64,000 nt of DNA from Buttiauxella agrestis ATCC 33320. Its GTDB lineage: Bacteria > Pseudomonadota > Gammaproteobacteria > Enterobacterales > Enterobacteriaceae. Shown one piece after another: positions 8,644 through 18,186 of this stretch (positions are counted from its first letter, which is position 1; each line of letters opens with the position of its first letter). The notes under the pieces are model-generated. The model saw nothing but the letters and a program-made list of their open reading frames with translations, made no database searches and was not told the DNA's origin. The stretch spans positions 62,001 through 126,000 of the forward strand of contig JALKFA010000002.1 of the NCBI GenBank assembly GCA_024169445.1. The letters run 5' to 3'. Both the position numbers and the translations under genes were made by a program.

Positions 8644-8685
8644 GTCTCAAATGAGACTTTATTTGTCGCGGTTTCTGGCTATACT
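8644..8685 (+). promoter_or_regulatory. Promoter-like block with dyad upstream of fimbrial operon 2
   Basis: A 14-bp dyad GTCTCA-AA-TGAGAC (8644-8657) is followed 22 bases later by a -10-like TATACT (8680-8685). The same arrangement, dyad then GACTTTAT then CTGGCTATA, is repeated before the second subunit pair at 10909-10949, which suggests a real regulated promoter. The leader to the ATG at 8829 is about 135 nt. No good -35 box is visible, consistent with activator dependence. Confidence 0.55.
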
Positions 8686-8828
8686 GCCGCTCTACGTTGT
8701 AGGAGAATTTGCAATAACGATTCAAATCAACAAATTATATCAGCATCCACTTTTAATAAGTAGTATAAACATTTTAGCAGTAACTCTTCATATATATGAG
8801 AGTTACCATAGGAATTAGGTACTTAATC

Positions 8829-9365
8829 ATGAATCGCAAGACTTTAATTAGCTCTACTTTTTCTGCCTTACTAGCAGTTGCTGCCTTCGGTGCTCATGCC
8901 GAAGATGGCACTATTACTTTTACAGGTTCAATTGAAGATAGTTCTTGTATTATTGCAGCGGACAGCCAGGATATTACCGTTGAATTCGGCCAAATTAGTA
9001 TGTCTCGGGATGGGCTTCTTCCGACTAAACATTTTGAGATCAACTTGACTGATTGTCCAGCAAACGTATCAAATGCTGTGGTTTCTTGGTCTGGTGAGAC
9101 AACTAGTGACGGAAAGCAGATGCTAAAAGCTTATATCGATGGCGCGGAAGAAGCGAATGCGGGATGGATTATCGGCACTGGTAACCAAACTACCATCCTA
9201 AATGGCACAACAGTATCGTTCGATGGAACACCAGAAGAAGCAAAACCGATTACTGAAGGTAACAATACTCTGGATTACACTGCAGGATTTTCCAACGACA
9301 CATCCAATGTTATCTTGCCAGGCGAATTAACCGGCGATGCTACTTACAACATTACTTATAATTAA
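8829..9365 (+). CDS. Fimbrial subunit A1 (operon 2)
   Basis: About 178 residues from the ATG at 8829. That start is chosen because it gives a clean signal peptide (MNRKTLISSTFSALLAVAAF...AHAED) and matches the start of its paralogue at 11125. It has the pilin opening ITFTGSIEDSSCII, a second Cys in LTDCPAN and the C-terminal strand ATYNITYN. It is paralogous to 11125-11658 but clearly diverged in the middle, while both share the last ~45 bases almost exactly. It is a structural subunit, assembled by the chaperone and usher further downstream. Confidence 0.9.
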   Translation: MNRKTLISSTFSALLAVAAFGAHAEDGTITFTGSIEDSSCIIAADSQDITVEFGQISMSRDGLLPTKHFEINLTDCPANVSNAVVSWSGETTSDGKQMLKAYIDGAEEANAGWIIGTGNQTTILNGTTVSFDGTPEEAKPITEGNNTLDYTAGFSNDTSNVILPGELTGDATYNITYN

Positions 9366-9945
9366 TTTCTACTGGACGATAATTAAATGAAGAAGATTTT
9401 TGCTACAACCTTAATTGCCGGTACTATTTTCGCTGCGTGTGGCAGTATGGCAATGGCCGCCGGTGGTGGTGTGCACCTTCATGCTACCGTTACCGCTAAT
9501 TCCTGTACCGTATCGAACGATTCTGATGATATGAGTGTCGATATGGGGGTTATTTCAACCGGAACTCTTGCCGGTAAAGGCTCTGAAAGTGCACGTGTCC
9601 CGTTCACTATTAATCTCAACAGTTGCCCGAGTTCTGCAACTTCAGTTGGTTTCACAACCAGCGGGGCTACTCATGGCACTCCTGATGCCGATGATAATAC
9701 ACTCTATTCTCTGGATGCTTCTTCTGTGGCAAAAGGCGTAGGTATTGCCCTGTATGATGCTGCCTCCGCTGGCGCAAGAATCCTGCCGAATAGTGATGCA
9801 GCGGCTACCTATCCTTTAAATGGAGATGGTACCGGAGCTATTAACCTGAGCGCATCAGTTGTACAGAGCCAGGATACCGTTACAGGTGGTGAATTCACTG
9901 CTGTGACTGGTTTCTCAATTATTTATAACTGATTGTTATAGATAA
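9319..9945 (+). repeat. 627-bp direct repeat, copy 1
   Basis: Runs from the last ~45 bases of subunit A1 through the whole of subunit B1 and 13 bases past its stop. It matches 11612-12238 with only two differences that I could find (G/A near 9335 and A/G near 9922). Divergence begins abruptly on both sides. Confidence 0.93.
9387..9932 (+). CDS. Fimbrial subunit B1 (operon 2)
   Basis: 181-residue pilin-type subunit with a signal peptide ending MAMAAGGG, first Cys in VTANSCTV, second Cys in LNSCPSS, and the C-terminal strand TGFSIIYN. The protein differs from B2 (11680-12225) by one residue, IIYN against IVYN. It begins 21 bases after A1. Two nearly identical genes within 2.3 kb indicate recent duplication or gene conversion. 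It is likely a major shaft subunit in view of its copy number and small size, but this is inference. Confidence 0.92.
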   Translation: MKKIFATTLIAGTIFAACGSMAMAAGGGVHLHATVTANSCTVSNDSDDMSVDMGVISTGTLAGKGSESARVPFTINLNSCPSSATSVGFTTSGATHGTPDADDNTLYSLDASSVAKGVGIALYDAASAGARILPNSDAAATYPLNGDGTGAINLSASVVQSQDTVTGGEFTAVTGFSIIYN

Positions 9946-9950
9946 CTCGC

Positions 9951-9976
9951 GGTGGAGGTTAAATACAGCCTCCACC
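9951..9976 (+). terminator. Hairpin after subunit B1
   Basis: GGTGGAGG and CCTCCACC form an 8-bp stem with a 10-base loop, 18 bases after the B1 stop. The following TATAACTTATACC is only weakly U-rich, so termination may be partial. Its presence suggests that the first subunit pair is a transcript of its own. Confidence 0.55.
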
Positions 9977-10229
9977 TATAACTTATACCTAAAGCCAGTA
10001 AATAATTTCCCAGACTTGAAAATGACTTTTTTATTTACCGCAATGATTAATTCTCCTCATAACTATAACATTACGGCAATGTTTCTACCTCCAACAACGC
10101 ATGATGAATGTCGATGTGCATAAAAGTGATCTGCCACCCAGTATTAGATACAATCGTCAGATAGTAATGTGGGTTCATTTACCTTCAAATTCTCCGTTTC
10201 TCTAACCTGCTACAGATTCTAAAGGTGTG

Positions 10230-10745
10230 TGATGATTCAGTGCCAAATGGGCCTGCGCATATTATTATTCCATCGGCAATTATTAATAATTGCCACTGAC
10301 ATAAATGATGTTACTGAATCGGTGCTCTTTCAGATATTCATCGCGAAAGCGACCATTAAACCTCTCGATTAATTCTTTCTGAGTGGGCTTGCCCGGCTAG
10401 ATTAAATATAACCCAACACATTGTTCAAAGGCCCATCAATCCAGGGCGCGACAGGTAAATTCCAGGCCATGATCTGTTCTTATTGTCGCTTCGCCCCAGT
10501 ACCACATGAAGAGCCTCCTTATCATGCATATCCTCAGCGAGCAGTTTCTTATACGGACGTTCTCTTCTTCCTGTGACTTATGATGCTCACTTCAGGTACT
10601 TCCATGCCACCAAACTTCTTACGCCACGTGTAGAAGGTTGCATCGTAGATAGAGTGCTTTTAAGGCGCAGCACCTGGGCAGAAACCCCGATTTCAACTTC
10701 ACGGAGAATACTGATGATCTATTCGTCAGAAAAACGTTTATTCAT
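10230..10745 (-). pseudogene. Remnant of an IS3-family element between the two subunit pairs
   Basis: On the minus strand a short OrfA-like frame starts at 10745 (MNKRFSDE, then interrupted), with a later segment encoding a region like TFYTWRKKFGGMEVPEV. Further on (about 10400-10250) lies a fragment resembling the end of an OrfB (GKPTQKELIERFNGRFRDEY). Stops and frame changes break every frame. The insertion separates the duplicated subunit pairs and probably arrived after the duplication. Confidence 0.65.
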
Positions 10746-10760
10746 GGTGATATCCTCACA

Positions 10761-10870
10761 TTACTAATAAAAATGTTACTAATAACGGGGTGTATTAATT
10801 AGCGGTGTACATTAATTAATTTCATCACGTTACTAATAACGATATTACTAATAAGGGGTATATTAATTAA
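10761..10870. repeat. 69-bp imperfect tandem repeat with four TTACTAATAA decamers
   Basis: TTACTAATAA occurs at 10761, 10776, 10830 and 10845, as two pairs each spaced 15 bases start to start, with the pairs 69 bases apart. Each pair is followed by a GGGGTRTATTAATTA block. The DNA is very AT-rich and lies upstream of the promoter-like block at 10909. Confidence 0.8.
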
Positions 10871-10908
10871 TGGAGTATGGTAATAAATGGTGGTCTACTA
10901 AAAATCGA

Positions 10909-10949
10909 TCTCAAAAGAGACTTTATCTCTCGCTCTTACTGGCTATAAT
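10909..10949 (+). promoter_or_regulatory. Promoter-like block with dyad before subunit A2
   Basis: TCTCA-AA-AGAGA (10909-10920) is followed by CTTTATCTCTCGC and then CTGGCTATAAT with a consensus -10 at 10944-10949. It is the counterpart of 8644-8685. The leader to the ATG at 11125 is about 170 nt. One half-site base differs from the other dyads. Confidence 0.55.
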
Positions 10950-11124
10950 CTCTGTTGTTAACTAATATGCTTATAGTTCACTAATGCATTATGTGAAGAG
11001 TGTTAAACGAGCCAGTACGAAAATTACAAACGAGACAATAAACATACATGTTTATGTTTATATGAGTAATGACTCCTGCATATAGAGGAGTCATCTAACG
11101 ATTACAGGAATCGGGTACTAAACC

Positions 11125-11658
11125 ATGAATAGCAAAACTTTAATTAGCACTACTCTTTCTGCTTTGTTGGCGGTAGCTGCCCTCAGCGCTCACGCTGAAG
11201 ACGGTACTATTACTTTCACGGGTTCAATCGAAGAGAGTTCCTGTGTTATTGCTGCGGACAGCCAGAATATAACGGTTGATTTCGGCCAGATGAGCACCAT
11301 CAATACCGTAGCGGCAGATGCTACAAAAAACTTTGAGATAAATTTAACCGATTGTCCTGCAACAGTATCAAATGCGGTAGTTTCATGGACGGGGGAAACC
11401 ACAAGTTCTGGTACAAAAAACTTAGCGTTACGTAACGACGGAATACGGGTCGATAGTTCATCTTGGATGATTGGACCGGGTAATCAGAAGAATTTTTTAC
11501 CCTCAACAGCGATAGCGTTTGATGGGACACCTGAAACAGCAAAACCGATTACCGAAGGCAACAACACCTTGGAATACACAGCTACGATGCTGTCTAATTC
11601 GCCTCTTTCTGCAGGCGAATTAACCGGCAATGCTACTTACAACATTACTTATAATTAA
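11125..11658 (+). CDS. Fimbrial subunit A2 (operon 2)
   Basis: 177-residue pilin-type subunit, paralogue of A1. The signal peptide is MNSKTLISTTLSALLAVAAL...AHAED; the first Cys is in EESSCVI, the second in LTDCPAT, and the C-terminal strand is ATYNITYN. Central loops differ from A1 (for example DGIRVDSSSWMIG against DGAEEANAGWIIG), so the paralogues may be antigenically distinct. It sits 21 bases before B2 in the same arrangement as A1-B1 and belongs to the pair directly upstream of the chaperone and usher. Confidence 0.92.
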   Translation: MNSKTLISTTLSALLAVAALSAHAEDGTITFTGSIEESSCVIAADSQNITVDFGQMSTINTVAADATKNFEINLTDCPATVSNAVVSWTGETTSSGTKNLALRNDGIRVDSSSWMIGPGNQKNFLPSTAIAFDGTPETAKPITEGNNTLEYTATMLSNSPLSAGELTGNATYNITYN

Positions 11659-12238
11659 TTTCTACTGGACGATAATTAAATGAAGAAGATTTTTGCTACA
11701 ACCTTAATTGCCGGTACTATTTTCGCTGCGTGTGGCAGTATGGCAATGGCCGCCGGTGGTGGTGTGCACCTTCATGCTACCGTTACCGCTAATTCCTGTA
11801 CCGTATCGAACGATTCTGATGATATGAGTGTCGATATGGGGGTTATTTCAACCGGAACTCTTGCCGGTAAAGGCTCTGAAAGTGCACGTGTCCCGTTCAC
11901 TATTAATCTCAACAGTTGCCCGAGTTCTGCAACTTCAGTTGGTTTCACAACCAGCGGGGCTACTCATGGCACTCCTGATGCCGATGATAATACACTCTAT
12001 TCTCTGGATGCTTCTTCTGTGGCAAAAGGCGTAGGTATTGCCCTGTATGATGCTGCCTCCGCTGGCGCAAGAATCCTGCCGAATAGTGATGCAGCGGCTA
12101 CCTATCCTTTAAATGGAGATGGTACCGGAGCTATTAACCTGAGCGCATCAGTTGTACAGAGCCAGGATACCGTTACAGGTGGTGAATTCACTGCTGTGAC
12201 TGGTTTCTCAATTGTTTATAACTGATTGTTATAGATAA
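11612..12238 (+). repeat. 627-bp direct repeat, copy 2
   Basis: Second copy of 9319-9945, covering the end of A2, the intergenic gap and all of B2. The boundaries are sharp: before it A1 and A2 are clearly diverged, and after it the flanks are unrelated. Confidence 0.93.
11680..12225 (+). CDS. Fimbrial subunit B2 (operon 2)
   Basis: 181-residue subunit that differs from B1 only by Val for Ile in the last strand (TGFSIVYN), the strand donated during assembly. Signal peptide, Cys pair and size are as for B1. It is followed by a strong hairpin at 12242 and then the chaperone. This is the classic layout in which abundant subunit message ends at an attenuator and only some transcripts continue into chaperone and usher. 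Confidence 0.92.
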   Translation: MKKIFATTLIAGTIFAACGSMAMAAGGGVHLHATVTANSCTVSNDSDDMSVDMGVISTGTLAGKGSESARVPFTINLNSCPSSATSVGFTTSGATHGTPDADDNTLYSLDASSVAKGVGIALYDAASAGARILPNSDAAATYPLNGDGTGAINLSASVVQSQDTVTGGEFTAVTGFSIVYN

Positions 12239-12241
12239 TCA

Positions 12242-12282
12242 GAATAAGGGTCTAGTTAGATCCTTATTCAATTTTTATTTTT
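12242..12282 (+). terminator. Attenuator-type terminator between subunits and chaperone
   Basis: GAATAAGGGTCTA (12242-12254) pairs with TAGATCCTTATTC (12257-12269) over 13 bp including one G-U, with a two-base spacer, and is followed by AATTTTTATTTTTC. Its position between the last major subunit and the chaperone suggests partial termination that sets subunit excess over chaperone and usher. Confidence 0.8.
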
Positions 12283-12300
12283 CTTACTCTGGGTACGAAA

Positions 12301-12984
12301 ATGTCAATTAAACTTACTTCATTTATCGCTTGTGTTTTTGTCATAGGAGGGATGGCTCCCTTTGTTTCTGAAGCTGCCATTTCAATGAGTGGAACACGGT
12401 TAATTTATAATGAGGATAGTAAGGAAACGCCTCTAACGATTCATAATACAGATGACGGTAGTATTTTTCTGATACGTAGTTGGATTGACAATACCAACGG
12501 TAAAATTCCATTTACCATAACTCCCCCTCTTTTCCGTATTGATAGTGGGCAAGAAAACTCTATCCGCGTCTCCAAAGCTGATACATCAACTCTTTCTAAA
12601 GGCAAAGAGACATTATTCTGGTTGAATGTTATGGCTATACCACCTCAAGGCGGGCAAAAGGGTGATAAACTCCAGTTTACACTTAATAATAAAATAAAAT
12701 TAATCTTCAGACCTAGTAGCCTAAATAATAAACAGTCAGTGCAAACGGCTTATACAAAGTTGAAATTCACAAAGAGAACCAGTTCCATTCGCATAGATAA
12801 TCCAACACCATATTATGTTAATATTTTCCAGATGAAAATTGATAATGTACTTGTTAAAGAAAAGGGATTAACTATTCCTCCATTGGGTGGTGTGGAAATA
12901 GATCAAACAGCTGGATCTAAAGTAACTTGGTCCGCAATTAATGATTTCGGTGGGATTACGAAAGAAACTTCAGTAAACATATAA
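12301..12984 (+). CDS. Periplasmic fimbrial chaperone (PapD family, operon 2)
   Basis: 227 residues, normal for the family. The signal peptide ends near VSEAAI; then come SGTRLIYNED with the conserved Arg, FTITPPLFRIDSGQEN, KETLFWLNVMAIPP, the NKIKLIFRPSSL block with the conserved Lys, and NPTPYYVNIFQ. It caps the A and B subunits by donor-strand complementation in the periplasm. The stop TAA shares one base with the usher ATG, so the two are translationally coupled. Confidence 0.95.
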   Translation: MSIKLTSFIACVFVIGGMAPFVSEAAISMSGTRLIYNEDSKETPLTIHNTDDGSIFLIRSWIDNTNGKIPFTITPPLFRIDSGQENSIRVSKADTSTLSKGKETLFWLNVMAIPPQGGQKGDKLQFTLNNKIKLIFRPSSLNNKQSVQTAYTKLKFTKRTSSIRIDNPTPYYVNIFQMKIDNVLVKEKGLTIPPLGGVEIDQTAGSKVTWSAINDFGGITKETSVNI

Positions 12985-15533
12985 TGTACATGTCGAATAA
13001 AGCGAATGCCGTTCATACGTTATGTTTTGTATTATTTTCTGCGTTCTCAATTTCACTTAAGGCTGAAGTGAAGTTCAATCCTAAAATGCTTGGTCTAGAA
13101 AGCGATGAGGTCAAGAATATAGATTTGGACTACTTCTCGAAGCAAGGTGGACAAACACCAGGCCCTTACGAAGTTGATATCTATCTTAACCAAAACTATA
13201 TTGATACGCGTCGTATCAATTTTGTCGCTGATAAAGATCACAAGGGTTCCATTCGTCCAGAATTTTCATTAAAGCAACTCTCCGAACTAGGCATAAAAGT
13301 AGATTCATCTACAAAAATTGTAGATGAATCTAGTCCCTTACCGGAAGCAATTGGAAAATATGTTTCATCAGCAACGGCCGTCTTTAATGTTAAAAATCTA
13401 AAGCTTGAAATTGCAGTTCCCCAACTGAGTCTCGATAGAGTAGCAAAAGGTAGTATCTCGCCCGAATTATGGGATGATGGCATCAATGCATTACTGCTAA
13501 ATTACAACTACAATGGTTCACAAAGCCGAGATTTGAACGGCAATGGAGATTCTGAGAATGATTTTCTTGGCATACATAGCGGTATTAATCTAAAAGCTTG
13601 GCGTTTAAGATATGATGGAAATCTCACTAGAAGTGAAACCAGCAACGATGGTGATAGCAGTAATAATAACGATAATGGACTACATTGGAATAGTTTGAAC
13701 ACTTACTTACAGCGTAATTTTAATGTTCTCCAAGGCTCACAAATGACACTTGGGGAATATAATACGCTAGGAGATCTATTTGATAGTATGCAGTTTACTG
13801 GGATGCAATTCGCCTCGGACGATGACATGTTACCAGATACCATGCAAAGTTTTGCTCCCACAATTTCTGGAATTGCGAGAACAACATCTCTGCTTACAAT
13901 ACGACAGAGAGGAAATGTAGTCTATCAGACCACAGTACCTGCAGGCCCTTACTCGATTGGTGATTTATATTCAACAGGTGGTAGTGGCGATCTGCAGGTA
14001 ACGTTAAAAGGAAGTGATGGTCAGATAAACGAATACACAGTTCCATATAGCACATTACCAATACTTCAACGTGAAGGAAGATACAAATTCAGTCTAACTG
14101 GTGGTAAATATCGTACTGGAAATGATAACTCAGAATCCCCTGATTTTCTCGAGGGAACATTGAGAGCGGGTTTACCCGGTGAATTCACAATCTACGGGGG
14201 AACTCAATATTCAGAAAAATACAACTCCTATCTTTTTGGACTAGGGAAAGACATTGGGAATATGGGGGCTATATCTCTAGATAGTACCTATTCTAATTCA
14301 GATTTGGATGATGAATCTGTGTCTGGTACAAAGAACAGACTACAATACCAGAAAGAGTTCACAAGTACTGATTCGACCTTCAATCTAGCTATAAACAAAT
14401 ATTCATCAGGTTATTATTCATTTTCAGATCGTCAAGATGAAAATTCGACTTCGGGGTCGGACTTGGAGATTTTTGATAGAACACATTCGAAAAAAGACGA
14501 ATACTCTATGTCTCTAACTCAGCATTTCCAAGAGTGGGGTTCAATTTCATTCAGTGGGTATACAAAAAGTTATTACGATTCAAATGATGACGAGAAAAAC
14601 TGGCAGGTATCCTATGCAGGTAATATTGCTTATGTCAATTACTCCATTGCTTATTCTGAGACAGATAACTCAAGTATTACCGACAAAGATAAAGTTCTTT
14701 CATTAAACTTATCTGTCCCACTAGATCGACTTCTGTCTAATAACTCTATGTGGCTGAACTATAACATGAGTTCGGAGAAGCATGGGAAAACTTCACACAA
14801 TATTGGCCTTAGTGGTACCATGCTTGACGATAAGAATCTGAGTTATTCTGTTACACAAGGAATAAGTTCTGGCGATGACTCTTCTGGTAACTCTGGAGTT
14901 GCAAATATGAACTACAAAGGTGGATACGGTAATGGAAATCTTGGTTATAGTTATGACCCCGACTCGCGTCAGATTAGTTATGGTATACAGGGGGGCATGC
15001 TCTTGCATGCAGATGGTATCACGCTTTCTCAGCCAATGAATGAAACGGTTGTTCTTGTAAAGGCGCCTGGAGCTAGTAACGTAAGAGTAGAGAACAATTC
15101 TGGAGTACATACTGATTGGCGTGGATATACAGTAGTACCATATGCTCAACCCTATAGAAAAAACAGAGTATATTTAGACACCAGAACATTTGGCAATGAT
15201 ATTGATATGGATAAAAATATTAATTACGTTATTCCAACTAAAGGGGCTGTAGTTCTGGCTAAATATTCAACAAAAGTTGGGCATCGTGCTTTGTTCAGAA
15301 TAAAGGATATACTGGGCAAAGCAGTCCCATTTGGCGCAATTGCGAGTGTGGATAATGGCGATTCAAATATCACGGGTATTGTTGATGAGTCTGGGATCGT
15401 ATATCTTACAGGCCTGTCCGATACTGGAGTCATAACAATAAAATGGAATGACCGAGACCATTGTTCTGCAGGATTCAACCTCCCATCGTCGGATAACAAT
15501 TCTGTTGAACAACAAGATCTTGTCTGTAAATAG
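12984..15533 (+). CDS. Fimbrial outer-membrane usher (operon 2)
   Basis: 849 residues, full length for the PapC/FimD family. After the signal peptide there is an N-terminal chaperone-binding domain (FNPKMLGLESDEVKNIDL, about residues 27-150), then the 24-strand barrel interrupted by the plug domain (region TVPAGPYSIGDLY, around residues 310-330), and two C-terminal domains with GVHTDWRGYTVVPYA. A Cys pair near the end (DHCSAGF, LVCK) is typical. An alternative start at the ATG at 12990 is possible. It secretes and assembles the operon 2 fibre. Confidence 0.96.
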   Translation: MYMSNKANAVHTLCFVLFSAFSISLKAEVKFNPKMLGLESDEVKNIDLDYFSKQGGQTPGPYEVDIYLNQNYIDTRRINFVADKDHKGSIRPEFSLKQLSELGIKVDSSTKIVDESSPLPEAIGKYVSSATAVFNVKNLKLEIAVPQLSLDRVAKGSISPELWDDGINALLLNYNYNGSQSRDLNGNGDSENDFLGIHSGINLKAWRLRYDGNLTRSETSNDGDSSNNNDNGLHWNSLNTYLQRNFNVLQGSQMTLGEYNTLGDLFDSMQFTGMQFASDDDMLPDTMQSFAPTISGIARTTSLLTIRQRGNVVYQTTVPAGPYSIGDLYSTGGSGDLQVTLKGSDGQINEYTVPYSTLPILQREGRYKFSLTGGKYRTGNDNSESPDFLEGTLRAGLPGEFTIYGGTQYSEKYNSYLFGLGKDIGNMGAISLDSTYSNSDLDDESVSGTKNRLQYQKEFTSTDSTFNLAINKYSSGYYSFSDRQDENSTSGSDLEIFDRTHSKKDEYSMSLTQHFQEWGSISFSGYTKSYYDSNDDEKNWQVSYAGNIAYVNYSIAYSETDNSSITDKDKVLSLNLSVPLDRLLSNNSMWLNYNMSSEKHGKTSHNIGLSGTMLDDKNLSYSVTQGISSGDDSSGNSGVANMNYKGGYGNGNLGYSYDPDSRQISYGIQGGMLLHADGITLSQPMNETVVLVKAPGASNVRVENNSGVHTDWRGYTVVPYAQPYRKNRVYLDTRTFGNDIDMDKNINYVIPTKGAVVLAKYSTKVGHRALFRIKDILGKAVPFGAIASVDNGDSNITGIVDESGIVYLTGLSDTGVITIKWNDRDHCSAGFNLPSSDNNSVEQQDLVCK

Positions 15534-15547
15534 AATGAGGAGTTTCT

Positions 15548-16495
15548 ATGAATTTGTCACCAAACCACATATCTTTTGCTGTTCTTTTCCTGTTCAGTTC
15601 AATATGTTCAGCTGCAGGATGTCAATTATCCAGTGGCACTTTGACTGAGAATATTGATATCGGTGAAGTCCTTGTGCAACGAGATGTGGCTGTAGGAAAT
15701 GTATTATACAAAAAAGTGATACCGGCATCGGCAGTGACAATAGGTTCTTGTAGTGATGGTGCATATGTGAAATCTGTTAGTTTAGGTGATTTACAATACT
15801 TGAACGGAACAAACGATCTATTCCAGTCAGGAATCGAAGGGGTGGGTATTAGGCTGGAGTATGGAAATGGGGATATTATAAAATCCAGCAATTCAGTTTC
15901 TACTGGACCGTCGACATTAAAAGATGAAGATTCCATTGTTTTTAGTTTGATTAAAACTTCACCGATCGAGCCCGGTCGAATCCTCCCTCGTGATGTTTTC
16001 AGTTTGAGTTATTCATCGAATACTGAAGGAACGGTGGTCGCCAAGAAAATATCATTGTCTGGTGGTGTTATAGCTCAAGCTTCCTGTCAGGTACAAACCC
16101 CATCAGTCATCGTTCCTATGGGTGGTATTGATCGGAAACTATTAAAAGGCATAAATAGCACAGCTGGAACTCGTGACTTCCATATAGGTCTGGATTGCAG
16201 TAAAAATACCAATGTAAACATTATTTTTTCACCGCTCACTAACGTAGGTACAAACATTCATGATCTACGGGGAGTTATTGAACCAGAAGGTGGAGATGGA
16301 GCGGCTAGTGGTGTTGGAATTCAGTTAATGTTTGGGGGTAGTCCTGTGGGATTTGACACCCTTATATTAGTCGGGAAGACGCCAAATGAAGGTATTTATA
16401 ACATTCCTCTTCAGGCACGATATATCCAGTTTTCGAGTGTTGTTAACCCTGGTACAATTAATGCCATGGCTAAATTCACTTTAATATATCAATAA
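15548..16495 (+). CDS. Two-domain fimbrial adhesin (operon 2)
   Basis: 315 residues beginning 14 bases after the usher stop, behind an ATGAGGAG ribosome binding site. The signal peptide ends near CSAAGCQL. The N-terminal half is the presumed receptor-binding domain with a Cys pair. The pilin half starts around residue 180 (CQVQTPSVIVPMGG) and ends LQARYIQFSS...AKFTLIYQ. The organisation matches 1573-2529. It should sit at the fibre tip. The receptor is unknown. Confidence 0.87.
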   Translation: MNLSPNHISFAVLFLFSSICSAAGCQLSSGTLTENIDIGEVLVQRDVAVGNVLYKKVIPASAVTIGSCSDGAYVKSVSLGDLQYLNGTNDLFQSGIEGVGIRLEYGNGDIIKSSNSVSTGPSTLKDEDSIVFSLIKTSPIEPGRILPRDVFSLSYSSNTEGTVVAKKISLSGGVIAQASCQVQTPSVIVPMGGIDRKLLKGINSTAGTRDFHIGLDCSKNTNVNIIFSPLTNVGTNIHDLRGVIEPEGGDGAASGVGIQLMFGGSPVGFDTLILVGKTPNEGIYNIPLQARYIQFSSVVNPGTINAMAKFTLIYQ

Positions 16496-16782
16496 TCGAT
16501 ATCTCGAGTGTACTTTAATAACTAGAACAACACGTAGATAGGTTATCAGATTTAGCAAATAATATCGTTGCGTAGTCTAATATTTCTTTATTAATAATGT
16601 GATTTCTGAAGAGCTTTTCGCCAGCTGTCCCTATTATCAAGGAACACTTATGAAGAGATCCACTGAGTAAATCATCTGTTATGACTACCATGACATTGTC
16701 ATACGTTCATAGATGTTATTATAATATGGCCACAGAGTATATCTCGTAACTCCCCGAAATCGAATCGCCACGGGCTTAACAG

Positions 16783-17191
<409 letters not shown>

Positions 17192-17301
17192 TTACTCTAC
17201 TCCATACCCACGAGGGTTTGTAAGTATCCCGCTTAACCGAACCATTCACTTTTAGAGATCTTCCGACATACTGATTATGTCCTTCTGTAAGTATCCCAGC
17301 T

Positions 17302-18186
17302 TTAGTTCCAAGCACTTTTTGAGATTTCCGGTTTCTCAGCCATCAGCCGGTATTCTTCCGGCGTCAGGTTATTCAGGGATTCATGGGGCCGCTCACTGTT
17401 GTATTCCGTCAGCCAGCGCTCTGTAATTTCCCTTGCTTCATTCAGCGTTCTGAACAGATAAAAATCCAGGATTTCTGTCCGGTACGTCCGGTTAAACCGT
17501 TCTATAAACGCGTTCTGTGTTGGCTTGCCCGGCTTGATAAATTCCAGCATCACGCCATGCTCTTCGGCCCATTGCGCCAGAGCCAGTGATATCAGTTCCG
17601 GTCCGTTATCCATCCGCATCTTCAGCGGATATCCACGGTTTGCCACTATCCTGTCCAGCACCCGGACGACACGCTGAGCCGGGATATTCAGGTCAATTTC
17701 GATAGCCAGAGCTTCACGGTTAAAATCATCAACGACATTGAAAGTCCGAAAACGTCGGCCACATGTCAGCGCGTCGTGCATAAAATCAATCGACCAGCTC
17801 TGGTTGAGTGCTTCCGGCGTTGCCAGCGGAGCCGGATTACGCACCGGCAGGCGTTGCTTACCCTTACGACGAAAATTCAGTTTCAGCAGGCAGTAAATCC
17901 GGTGAACCCGCTTATGGTTCCAGGCGTGCCCCTGTCTGCGCAGCACCAGAAACAGCTTCTTAAAACCGTATCGCGGATAGCGTTCTGCCAGTTCAGTCAA
18001 TACCTGGATCACCGGTTCATCACGCCGGGTATCGGGCTGGTAAAAATATACGGTCCTGCTCAGCGATAACGTCCTGCATGCCTGGCGGATGCTCATGGCA
18101 AATTGTGTGGTCAGATAGCCAACAAGCTCCCGCTTTATCGCTGGTTTTAAAGCTTTTTTTCGATGACATCTTTCAGAGCCCGGCAT
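17302..18186 (-). CDS. IS3-family OrfB transposase, copy 1
   Basis: 294 residues with an HTH_21 N-terminus and a DDE core. Catalytic acids are the Asp in WSIDFMHD, the Asp in RMDNGPEL and the Glu in NAFIERFNRTYR. The frame overlaps orfA by 40 bases; the natural product is probably the OrfAB fusion made by -1 frameshifting. It differs from copy 2 at several residues (LFLVLRRQGHAW against LFQVLRRQGLAW, IERFNRT against IERSNRT), so the copies are not a recent duplication. Confidence 0.93.
   Translation of the reverse strand: MPGSERCHRKKALKPAIKRELVGYLTTQFAMSIRQACRTLSLSRTVYFYQPDTRRDEPVIQVLTELAERYPRYGFKKLFLVLRRQGHAWNHKRVHRIYCLLKLNFRRKGKQRLPVRNPAPLATPEALNQSWSIDFMHDALTCGRRFRTFNVVDDFNREALAIEIDLNIPAQRVVRVLDRIVANRGYPLKMRMDNGPELISLALAQWAEEHGVMLEFIKPGKPTQNAFIERFNRTYRTEILDFYLFRTLNEAREITERWLTEYNSERPHESLNNLTPEEYRLMAEKPEISKSAWN

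Noticed and set aside
8640-8830. Invertible fim-type promoter switch for operon 2
   Set aside because: No pair of inverted repeats flanks the promoter-like block and no FimB/FimE-type recombinase gene is present in the window.
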